Source of the DNA: Strongylocentrotus droebachiensis
Lineage: Eukaryota; Echinodermata; Echinoidea; Camarodonta; Strongylocentrotidae
Assembly: GCA_035222895.1 (NCBI GenBank)
Contig: JAVYIG010006850.1
Location: forward strand, 1-64,000
DNA length: 64,000 bases
Direction of reading: 5' to 3'
Shown here: positions 39,401-51,400 of the stretch, in pieces
Numbering within the stretch: the stretch's first letter is position 1
Layout: the number at the start of each line of letters is the position of its first letter
Program-made: the position numbers and the translations under genes
The notes under the pieces: model-generated
What the model was told of the DNA's origin: nothing
The model's input: only the letters and a program-made list of their open reading frames with translations
Database searches by the model: none

Positions 39401-42400
39401 CCGACATATATCATTGGCACAACGCATCGGCACACCTCATCGGCAAACATTATCGGCACACCTTATTGTGAGACCCAGTCGGTAGGAGGTAGGAAGCTTT
39501 ACTGATAGGACTAAGAAGTCCAATCAGGAAATGTCATTTATTGTTTTTTTCAATATAGGCCTTTTCCCTTACCTTATTGTCTCTTTTGCTATTGACCCTC
39601 CACATGATGACGACCAAGTTTCCAATCAAAGCGATCATGCCGATAATCCAGATACACATGCGCAGTATGGGATTTGACATGAGATCCTCGCAAGATGAAA
39701 ACTCGTCCGGTAGAGGAAGACATTTAGACACGTGACGGGCCATACAGCAGAAGCGATATTCGTCTGTAATTCTATAAAATATTAAGGCACAAAGATATTG
39801 AAATATTTCGTGTAAACTGATAGAAACCTTAGTCCGCGTAAAGATAAACAACACAAGGAGTTGCTGGACATAAGATCCTGGAGTATTGTGTTGCCATTTT
39901 GAGTCGGTAGTATGATATTATGGTGACGCAAATATGGATAATGGTAAAAATAAAGACCACATAATAATTATTTTTATGTAGCAGAGAGCCCAAGAAATGA
40001 TTGATAAGCATTTATTATCATTATAATTTGACAAGGAAGTAATCAATCAACATATACTCACAGCTCTTCCAAGAGACGCAGGTTGAAAGTTCGTCTGCTC
40101 ACCACCTCAATCGCATTTTCCGATATGTCTCTGAAATATGGATGATTAAAAATGATCCAACAAAAGAAGAGACTTTTATTTTGCCATCTCCCTCGATGAA
40201 AATCTCCATACAATAAACCTGTCTACGGCATATTAACAACGAGGTAATAAATATGTAATTTGAAACGCTTATAAAAGTAGTCGCATTAAGGTTTTAAAGC
40301 ATAATGTCAAATTGAATGTTAACGCCGGTTCCTTCGCTAGAACCTTTTAATTTAAATTAATTGATGATGATGAGCGGCGAATGCTTGTAAACGTAGCAAA
40401 TTTGGGGTTTCGCCAGGGTTTGTAAACGGTTCGTAAAAGGTTGCAAGAAAGTTCGCAAACAGTTTTCATTGTAGAAAACAGTTTTTCTTGTCGCAAAGAA
40501 ATTTTGAACATTTCAAAAATTTCTTTGCGAATTTATTTTTCCGCAAACAGTTGCCAACATTTGCAAAACAGTCGTTAGCCTTTGCAAACGGATGTAAGAC
40601 GGTGTCGCTGAAGTTCTTTTTTGATTCGCCAATGCTAGCAACCACGTGACCCATTGAGTACCAGGAGTTAGCAAAAGGTCCCAAACATTCAATAGTAGCA
40701 AAGAAATGGCACATAGTTGCTTATCTTCGCAAAAACTGTCGCTAACATTTGCTTACAGTCGCTAATAGTCGCCAACTGCCTTTCGCAAACATTCGCTCAA
40801 ATGTTGCTAATTGATCTAAATATCGCTACAAGTCGCTAAATGTCGCTAAGGCGATCCATGATTTTTGTCAACATCCGTCAGAAAACTTGGCGAATCATAA
40901 ATTCGCAACGTTCGTTAGCATTCGCCGCTCAGTGAGATACAATGGACATACGATGAAAGAGAAACCACGACATTCCCATAAGTTGTACCTGAACATTTAA
41001 AAGGATAAAATAATCTTACTCACAGTTTCTTGAGTTGATATAGACCATAGAAAGCGCCATCTGGTACCATTACGATGTGATTGGCTGAAAGGTCTCTGCA
41101 CGTGACATGGACAAATAATACCATTAAGATTCTAATCGACGCTAAACAACTGTTATGACAGCTTTTATAAGTCTCGTTAACATCTCAAATCGTTTACTTC
41201 TGTACGTTATATCAAGAAGACTACTCTTGGATGCTATTCGATTAAATCAAATGCGCTTGGCTAAAAGATGTTACATTCAATAGATTATCAGGAGGATAGA
41301 TACATATTTATCACCTAATTTCACTAATTACTGTATACTAACATTGTAAGTTCGCACATGTGAATTAAAACAACTACGACAACATCCCATTGATATCTTA
41401 ACACATTGCTTACTGAAACCGGGTTGCCCATCTTTTTAGCCTTTGGCAATGAAAGAATTCAGTAGTCAACAGGTTAAATATTACACAAGTGGTGGGTTCT
41501 GTGAAGTGAGCGTTCATATATATATATATATATATTCGCCAACTTTCAACATTTGCATTTTCTTCTTGCTTCCAAAAATGTTCAAACAATGAAATTTAAC
41601 AAGTTAATGATTGTCTAACTATTAAAGCTCTCACAATCTTCGTTGCTACTCTGCAGCGGGTACTCAGAAACTGATACGAGTTTTCGTTTACACCTCTACT
41701 TCATTACCACTATATCAAACATTGGAACAGAAGGACTCATAATGGATACAAAAACTTCGTCTTTTCCGACTGAAGATTACACATTTGTATTCCATGACTA
41801 AAAGTACTAATTGTAGTAAAGCATGATCTATACTCACAAGAAGTGAAGCCGGTAAAGTCCTACGAACGCGGCATTCGGGATCTCCGTCAAATTCTGGTTA
41901 CTTAGGTCTCTGAAGAAATATAACAGGTATCGAAAGAGTTTGAGGATCAAATGTGATAACTATCTGCTTGCTGAAGTTTTGAACACGACGGGCATGCATA
42001 ATATGAATGTAAAAACTGTATCGTGGCATCAGTGATTATTCTGTGCATAAGAGGAAAATATTGGAATATTGGGGATTCTAAATATAGCTATTAACCGAAA
42101 ACCCTTAATAAGTAGTCAAGTATACAAAGGTAATGGTAATTTTGATTGAAAATATAGAATATACTTATGTTAAATCTACCGAAAAAAACAGCAATTTTGG
42201 AAAAAATGTTCTTTCATTATAAATGACTGATATGCGTCGATAGCACTGGAAACAGGTAAATCTAAAGAAGGCATACTTACAGCGTTGTGATATTCCTGAG
42301 CCCTTCAAAAGCATGAGGCTCTATCATGTAGATGTTGTTTCCTCCGAGTCGTCTGTCCGGATTAGAAATTAAAAAAGCAATGATGAAAAACGAGGATATA

Positions 42401-45400
42401 TCATAAAAAAATCGTTGACATTATAGTTGTTGAGTGTTAGAAGAGAATTACATAAAGTTGAGTTCTGGTCATGCGAATGCTTTGTGAAAGAAACGGTGTG
42501 GAATCGATCAGAAATAGCTGCTCTTGTAGCATATAAGTACTATTGTACTGCAAGGTTCTAGAATAATCAAAATGATACAAAATTTGACCCAATATTGGTA
42601 AAGTAACCAGCACTGTACACAGAAACATGTGACACATTTAGAATATGGAGGTATTTGAAGAGCCATGGCTTTCAGGGAACTTTCTTTTCTCCTGATGTTC
42701 TTCCACACTTGCATAATAACAATGATAACGCTCACTAATAATTTGTCACCTCTCCTCAGAACTCAATCTTCTCTTTAAGAAAAGGAGCAAGAATTAACAA
42801 TACGACGATATTATCAAATTTTGTAAAATGTTATCGGATATAGAGAACCACTCACATGTACAAGATACAAAATGCAAAGCGTCTTATACAGAACCGCCGC
42901 GGTTTTCCGTATCGTATCTGAACAAGGCGTGTTTGTGTTCACGCTCTTGCTCTGTTTATTCTCCAGTTTAATTTCTCCCTACAAAACTCTTCATTTTCCT
43001 AATCTTCTTCTTTTTTCGGTTTAATTTTTGCTCATCTGTATACTTCAAATTCTTCCTTCATTGCCTTGTTTTCGTTCACGTTATTAATATTCTTGGTTCT
43101 TCTTATCGTCCGAAAATCCCATTCGTTTTGCACGTAGTGCTTGTTATCACTAATTATGCCCTTTCCGCATGTCCGTTTCCTTTCAAATTTCATAGGCATA
43201 GTCTCTAACATCTCATCAAGGTCACTACATTCTTCGATTCTCGAAATCACTCATGCATAACCGTCCAGGCGCCATTTTGTCCGTTTCTGGTCCATTTTAA
43301 GGCCTTTCTTTTTTCCTTCCTATCTCCGCTATCCTAGATCCTACAACCTTCTAACAAATTCCTCTAGATAGTCTAAGAGATGTTCTTTTATCTGCGACGT
43401 ATCACTTGACCTTTAAAATGCCATGTTCGTACTCAAAATTCACATCAGAAACCGACTCCGTCAGAAATCTCTCAAATTCTTGAAAAATGGACCCCTAAAT
43501 AATCTAAAACTGCCATAACTTTCTCATATAAATTCCGTTTTGTATTTAAATCTTACAGTATCTTTATCTTGTAATTGCACATAGCCATGCCAAATTTCAC
43601 GCTCCAATGGCTATGCAAAACATAAATAGCGCCCTCTAAAGTTCTGGGAATTGGCTTTCTCTCTGTGGCCGTATCTCCATAATGGCTTGGCAAACCCGTA
43701 CCCTTTTTTGGATTTAGATACTTGAAGATATGCCCTTTCCAGGCATATACAAAATGATATACCCTATCACTGACCAAATTTGAGAAAATTGCCCTCCAAA
43801 TTCGCCATTTTCAAGAAAAGAAATAACTTCAACTTGCTCTAAAATTACGATCCTTAGACCTACGTCAATGAAACTTGGCAGACACATGTATTCATATACG
43901 TGACAACTGTCTGCAAAGTTTTTTCAGACTGTTTTTCGCCCCTTAAATGTCCTTTTTTTTTCCTTGAAAATATGCAGTTGCATGCCGAGTTCCAATACGC
44001 AGGGCACCTCCTGGCCAGATTTTTGAAATTGGTCAAGGGGGCCATTCAAGACGCCATTTTGTTCTATAAATCTATTTTACATCACGTGTTTCGATAGGAT
44101 TATCATAGAAAAAAAAAGAGTGGTTTACAATAACAACCATGAAATTCTCTTTCTAATGATACCAAATACGGCCCATAAAGAGACATAAAGAGAGAGAGAA
44201 AAAACAATTAAACTCCGGTCATAATACAGATCCTGTACGTTTTCCGCCCATGCATTACACGCATTGTCTATGGGGCATATCGGGTTCATGCTTTTGGCCC
44301 CCAGAACGATCTTCATTGCAATGAGGCACATGCACCAAATCCCATTGGTTTTTGCACGCAGTGCTTGCGAGCCCTTTCTAGGTTCCTTCCCCTATCCCAA
44401 TTTCTTTCAAGCTTCGTAGGCATAGCCACTACCATCCCATCAAGGTCACTGTTGAGGCCTTTCTTTCGCCCCACCTATCTCCAATATCACAGAAGCTACA
44501 GACTTCGTACAAATTGCTCTGGATAGTGCGAGAGAAGCTCTTTCGTTTGACACGTAGAAACTAACATGGCGTCATTGCACGCACATCGTTTTGAGACGAT
44601 TGCATTTCTAGTTTTCCGCTTAATGTTGTCTGATACTTTTGCTACCCTTTTGGTGTTTTTTTCATATCAATCTTGGAATAAACAAATAGTTCGTAGACTT
44701 AGTTATTGGACTACAAAATCAAATCAAAATCAAAATCAAAATCAAAATCAAAATTAAAACTAATCGATTAGTCCCGAGGTTAAGATTTTCACATATCAAA
44801 ATAGGATCATATACTCACAGGGTCTGAAGGCCTTCCAAACCGTTGAAAGTTTGTTTACGAATCACTCTGAGGTTATTGTTCTCTAAATTCCTGTCGTCAA
44901 AAAAATAAACAAAATGCACGTCACTATACATCGCTTTATCTCAGAAGAAAAATAGCACCCCAGACAAGACAATGTCCTCCTTTATATTAAATTCTGTAAA
45001 ATGTTCATTATGTTTCCAACTTGAGAGGCCTATGCAGTTGGTCGTCTACTGCATTAAACGGCTCTATTTTCAAACTCTTCGCCTTATTGTAAATGTCTTC
45101 TTTTGGATTGAGTAGAAGAATATCATAAGAATAATCTGACTATATATATTATACATTTTGTAAGTAAGTTTAAACAAATTTAATATGTTAAGTTTTGCTA
45201 ATCAACGTTCCAAACTACACATTGAGAACTTCATTCAAGATGAAGTTTATTTTTAAAGATGGTGCACGGTGGCCAAAATGTTATTGCAAGGATATGCATT
45301 TGTATTTAATTCACATGAGAATATTAATATCGCCCAAGGCTCAACCATGTACAATGTGTCGTTACATGAGTCGTTTGTAAAGCAATAGTTTAAAAAATCA

Positions 45401-48282
45401 TAAAAGCAAAGAAACTGGAATGAGAAAAAGAGATAAATAAGAAGAGTAAGATAAATAGAAGAAGAAAAAAGAATGAAATGAAAAGAATGTAAGGAACTTG
45501 TTAGGGAATCTTTACTACTTACAAATATCTGAGGTTGACTAGACCCTTGAAGGTATCATTTCCGATGTCATTTAAGCTATTGTTTGACAAGTCTCTGCAA
45601 GAAAGAATGGAATCAAATTCTAATGAATAGAAGTGAGATATTAAGATACTCATGGCTAAGCAAGCAGGCATATGACTTACACTTCAGAACCACGAACCGT
45701 GGAAATATGAAGTGCAATAAAGGATGTATGAGGTTTGAATGTCACCCCTTGGCATAACGGAACAGAAAATGATGTCCAACAGAGAATATGCATTCATGTA
45801 GAAACTACTAGAGAAAGAAACACAGGCATCGAGTTTAAAAAAAAAACATATTGAACATTTCCTGCACGCCAACGAAAAACAACAAATGATGAAATGTCGG
45901 GATCAGTGGAAGGTCTAAATTGTAGTTATATACCAGACTGGGAAGCAAATTATGTGCAATGAATCGTATATCAGCAAATGTTGGAAACAGTATAAAAATA
46001 CTCACAATCGAAGCAAACCAGGAAGCCCAGAAAGGACCTCGTTTGAGATTTGAATCCTGTTCCCACTCAGATTTCTGTAAAGATCAGAAAGCAGATGCTA
46101 TTATTATTATTATTATTATTTAGTATTTGGCGTCATCTGTGCATGAAAGGCGAAACGTGAACTGAATCACTGTAACCCTCGGGTCTCTCATCCCGGTATA
46201 ACTCATTTAGGGTGTGCAGGTGGACCCCTATACCGGGGTTTCCCCTACTCCACGTGCAAAGGTGGTGACACTCCTCTACACCGGGCCTCCATTTAACGTC
46301 CTATCCGAGGGACGAAGTGCTTTCCAATGTATCATAGTCTGCGTCAGACTATGATACAGTGGAGGGGGCACGTTAACATATCAGGCAGGCTTCAGTCATC
46401 CACCTGGGTTGGATTCGAACCAACGATCTTTGGTTTAACAGTCGGACGCTTTACCGACTAAGCCAACTCACCTCCAATGTGAGTTGGTCTCGCGGTAAAG
46501 TTTACTCCGTCAGCTCTTTGTTTTTGATTATCAAACTGACTCTGACGAACCCAGGTTCATGTCTTTGGATGGTGACGTTAGAGGTCGGTTCCAGACATAC
46601 ATAATCATAGCTTGATTCATACCTTTGTGTCTGTATCTGTGAAAACCTTATTATACATACACACAGAAAATGTGTATTGCAATAAATTACTGGTACTTGA
46701 ACCCCTTTCGATCCTAGGACACAATCAAAAGTTTTGGGCAAATTTTCCCGGACAAAAAAGATATACATTGTCGATGACCATGACTTGTTCAAGTACACAC
46801 GCAACCGGTAATTGTCCGGAGAAGCGGTTTTGATGAGTTACCCATACAGCTTCATACCAACTCAACCATATCAAATTAATTTTATTAAAAATGGAAATCC
46901 AGTTCCTCATGTTTTTATTGTCGGACGTTTAGAGAAGAAAAAAAAAATCAAGATTTATTCTATCATCACTTACATTTCCGAGATCTGTTCTTCGACGTAG
47001 AAATTGTGGAAGGATTCAAGTCCAGCGTTGATGCAGCTCATTTGTGTATGGTTGCATATACACATAAGTGCAGGTCCGCACTCGTGGGCTAAAAGATGGA
47101 AATACAATAAATTATCTGAATACTTATATCATTTTTGTTTATAGAATATCATGATGGCTAGGAGGTAATTGTCTTTGACTTGTTCAGATATGGCGCGATA
47201 AGCCGCCGCCACAACAAAACAGCCGCAGCGGTTTTTATAAAGTACGTGTAGAACGGATGGCAGCTGCGCGCATCAAAGGACTTGCGCATATTCAAGTTCG
47301 GTGTCGCTGTTGATGTTGGTGTCGAGGGGCGCGGAAAGGCTGCTGAACCGAGCTCCAACACCGGTGGTTAGTTTAGAAGGACGGTACCGATCACGTTATC
47401 GATAGCTAAACACCAAGTGACGTCACACCTTCACGCGAAAAGTTTCGACGATGAAAATGAGATCAGTTAGAAATAGCACTATCTGTTTATCAAACGGTAG
47501 AATTGGAAGTTCAGAAAGTACTTACGACAGAAATCTTCATCTGTCCAGTAGGGTAGACAGTCTACAGCTCCGTTGCACACATCACTCATATTGACACAAT
47601 GAGCATTACGGCATTTGAATTCGTTCTCGCGACAAGTCCGGTTTGCTGAAGAAAACAGTCACAAAAAATATCTATTTAGAGGACAAATATGATCTATAAT
47701 GCCACATTGTGTGTACGATCCTATTTTTTTCTTCAAATAATGAATTTGGTAACTTTACTTTTTCTAACACATCTACAATATTTTAAATATTACATTCATG
47801 CATATTAAAATTAATATGAATATATTCTATCTGCAATTATAATGCAACTATAATTATTTAATGCTAAATATTTTACTCATTGCGGATGTAGTATCGCAAA
47901 TAATATTGCTAGTGATATTCGTTTGTCCAGTATGGTACACGAAACATCGTGATCGTTTAGATCCCTTGTTGACCATACATTGCGAGACAAACGAATATCA
48001 CTAGCGATATTATTTTCGATATAATTATTTATTTCATGCGTTATTTATTGTTAGATAGACTTTGAATGAAGTGATTTTCTTCAGAAACTTGGGAAGTATT
48101 AATACCAGTAGTAGCAATAGTATCAGTTGTTATTCTTATTATCGTCGTCGTCGTCGTCGTCGTCGTAGTCGTAGTAGTAGTAGTAGTAGTAGGAGAAGTA
48201 GTAGTAGGAGTAGTAGGAGTAGTAGTAGTAGTAGTAGAGTAGTAGTAGGAGGAGTAGTAGTAGTAGTAGTAGTAGTAGCAGC

Positions 48283-48325
<43 letters not shown>

Positions 48326-48327
48326 TC

Positions 48328-48365
<38 letters not shown>

Positions 48366-48389
48366 CAGCAGTAGTAGTAGTAGTAGTAA

Positions 48390-48422
<33 letters not shown>

Positions 48423-51400
48423 AAGTATCAGCAGCAGTAGTGGTCGTCGGCTAGACTGTTGAAGGCAGTCAAAGTTGATCTCGATGACCGAAAATTATAC
48501 TTCAGTTATAACATTACGTTCATACTCATGCTATTATCTTAAGACTTCTCGACTACATAACTGAGCAATAATAATCAGCATAGCTTACCACAATCATTAA
48601 GATGCGAGCGATCCTTGCACCCTTTCTTCATCGTAGAATCAAAGAAACACACTTCATCTTGAGGTATACACTGGCCGCTGTGGCATCTGAACTCATCCTC
48701 CTTGCATCCAAAGATCTTATAGTCTGGACAAGTTAACAAGAGGAACGACATCGGAGTTTATATATGGGACTCTTAGATATTAAAAATGGCGTGATAGAGA
48801 AGAAGCTACATACGGAACATGACAATAACATATAGACAGTCATAAAGTGACATGTATGTCACGGAATTGAAATTGCTCATGGTAATAGGCAACACCAGTT
48901 TGTATTTTCAGAAAGAGGAAGGAGGAACATTCAAAGAAAGACAAAACATAATGCCACTTTATCTACATTTACTGTAGTAAACACGGTAATAGAAGTTTAG
49001 CCGATAAACTGAACACTTTTTTTAATCGGAGAGGTGAATAATGTCAGACCAATGCTCTCACTGGTCCTTTATAAAAAAAAGATGCAGTTGCAAACATTCA
49101 TAGACAATGAATAAGGTCTTAATCAACATCGACAATTTAGCTATTTCAGAAGAAAAATACGCGTGCGTGACCAGGTCTTACCGCATTTGTCTTCATCAGA
49201 CGAATCCACAGTTCCATTGACGTAAAAGCAATCTGGTGTGTAATCACACTTCTGTTTCTCAGGTATGCACTGTCCACTGTGACACTTCCAGGTTCCCGGT
49301 GGACACTCGAAAGACTCTACATGAGAGAACCAATATCAATAAAGAAAATCAGATATCTAAATATGGTGATGAAAAGTCCAAAGAATCGACAAGCTCAATC
49401 AGATATCAAAGCATCTGAATAAAATCGATGGGAAATAGACCCCATCAACACTCTTGCAGGAAATTGGAGGACCTACGCCATTGTCGAAGCAATAGCCGAG
49501 TAAGCCAAGTAAATATTGGGAATGCTATGATTTTAAGATTTGTTTTCTTCTCCTGTGCTTACATGATATGTAACGTGTCTAAAGACTGAAGTGGAATGGA
49601 TTCCTAAAGATGGGCAGGTGAAAACGTCAGGAGGGTCGAAACTACCCTTTATTGTTATTGAGTGTGTAAATATCATCATTTGCCTTTGTATTTCCGAGCC
49701 CCGTAACCTCCTCCCCAGGCCTTCTCTGAGTGGTATACTCCCTTTTCGCTTGTTTATTACTTGCCCCTCTTGTTTATGTTGCATTTACTGATTTGCAGTG
49801 TTCCTGAATTATGTTAATTTGTCGAAGAAACTATGATGGGGTGGTGGTGGTGGTGGTGGTGGTGGTGCAAAAGGGGGTTAAATTACAAATTAGGTTGGGC
49901 TGGTCACAACTTACCACAATTAGCTTCGTCAGAGAAATCAAAACAATCCAGTTGTGCATCGCATCGGCTTGTTAGGTCGATGCACCTCCCATACGGGCAT
50001 TCGTATTCTATCTCGGGATCACAAGGGCGAGTCGCATCTGAAAAAGCGGAGCAAAAAGAGCAGGAGAGGGATGAATTATTTAAAATACAGAAGATAAGTG
50101 TGCTGCCTCATTCAGGTCAATAGCATATAGCCACTGAAAGTAGTAAATTGGAGCAAAGATTATGACATTAGAGATATTTGCAATAGGCCAAATGAAAGCG
50201 GACTATTTTGCCTATTTTGCCGTTGAAACGTTCATGATACTCAAAACATAATCGCAAAGACTTTTGAGAAGTAAACATGGGTGTCGATCTGTAACTGATA
50301 CCTATTGTTCAGGGGGGGGGGGTGATCTATTCATTCATCCCCCCCTGAACAATAGGTATTACGTAAGGATCGACACCCATGGAAGTAAACTCAATCATAT
50401 TGTATAATCCTGCTGAAATATTGCTCGGATTAATAGAAATTTATTCTAATATTGGTACATGTTAATATGTAATTTAAAAGGCTATTGCAATTGCCTTCGG
50501 TAATTTTTCAAAAGTCCTTGCTTCAAATGTATTTCTAACGAGCGATATTCGAAATCAGTTCGTGTAATTGCAATTATCTAGCATCGTGAGACAGCTCAGT
50601 GATGCATAAGTGTCCATTTCCTTTCTATAATTGAATCTTATTGAAGAAGTTATTTGAAAAAGTGATTATCAAAATAGTTTCTAGTTCCAAGACGTGTTAA
50701 TTTTTCTCATTTTTTTCAAATCTGTTATGAGTCGGACAAAAGGAAAGAAACTTGGGGTGTATGCATTCTACTTTTATCTTTATACAACCCAAGAGTTTTT
50801 TTTGTTTTTTTTTGTCTGTTTGTTTGTATTTTTGTATATATGTGCGTTTGTCTTTGGAACTTTATTATGGAACACATTATGCAGGCTGCTTACTGCAAGT
50901 CTGTTCGTCGATGCCATACATGCAGTGTGGTCGTCGGTATCTGTCACACTGTACTTTCAGTGTAGGCAAACATCGAGGATCGTCGGCGCCATCTTTGATA
51001 TCACACATCATGTAAGGAGGATTCCCTTCCGGGTCACAGTGGCCCGTTGTGTTGCCTGGCAATTCTGAATAAGATGGAAAAGAGGGTTAAAATATGCAAG
51101 GTTTACAAAATGACCAAACAAATCAAGAACAACAATATTAGGAAAACTAGCCGATGTCATTCTTCACTGGTTAATAAAATCCCCTTTCTAAGAGATAGTT
51201 GTCCGGGGATGGTTGCTCAAGAGTTAGCTGTTCTCAGATATGAGTAGATATGCGGTTGCCTAGGGGTTAATGTGTGATCGATATAGTCCAGGGGGTAGCC
51301 GTCTTCAAATCCTAGACTGTGTGGTAACATACGGTAACATATAATTATGAACTCCCAACAGAAAAGGTGTGAAGCTTTTGCATCGGGAAGGCATCAAATT

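Larger units (their letters stand above)
36480..39771 (-). other. Hinge and seven-transmembrane exon block of the receptor
   Basis: Exon 39,573-39,771 encodes a hinge ([11 protein letters not shown], then [11 protein letters not shown]) typical of LGR/relaxin receptors, followed by TM1 with the conserved GN. Exon 38,194-38,853 (660 nt, phase 0 at both ends) covers TM2 (NLAVGD), TM3, TM4, TM5 and TM6 ([11 protein letters not shown]), with the cysteines for the TM3-ECL2 disulphide (LCKF and GVCLAL). Exon 37,522-37,690 encodes TM7 with NSAVNPILY. Exon 36,480-36,709 encodes the tail, ending at TGA. At the cytoplasmic end of TM3 the usual E/DRY reads HRL ([14 protein letters not shown]): Arg is kept but the acidic residue is replaced by His. 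The remaining core motifs are intact, so the receptor looks functional. Confidence 0.95.
40062..47088 (-). other. LRR exon block of the receptor (N-cap plus seven one-repeat exons)
   Basis: Exon 46,974-47,088 encodes a short cysteine cap ([16 protein letters not shown]) and the start of the first repeat, and shifts the phase from 1 to 2. Seven exons follow, each one repeat long and all phase 2: 46,006-46,074 (69 nt), 45,523-45,594, 44,819-44,890, 42,281-42,352, 41,838-41,909, 41,024-41,095 (72 nt each) and 40,062-40,130 (69 nt). Each translates to the LxxLxLSxNxI-type pattern, for example [20 protein letters not shown] and [20 protein letters not shown]. The 24-residue exon-per-repeat design is typical of LGR ectodomains and suggests growth by exon duplication. 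The repeats should form the curved ligand-binding solenoid. Confidence 0.95.

Noticed and set aside
39181-39471. 96-codon His/Thr-rich plus frame
   Set aside because: By-product of the CACCTTATCGGCA word array in a receptor intron.
46400-46475. Possible tRNA-Asn gene on the minus strand
   Set aside because: A and B boxes and the T stem are present, but the acceptor stem does not pair and an AAT tail follows, so it is a SINE.
48062-48454. 130-codon plus frame rich in Arg, Ser and Val
   Set aside because: Translation of the AGT/GTC triplet repeat inside an intron of the minus-strand receptor.
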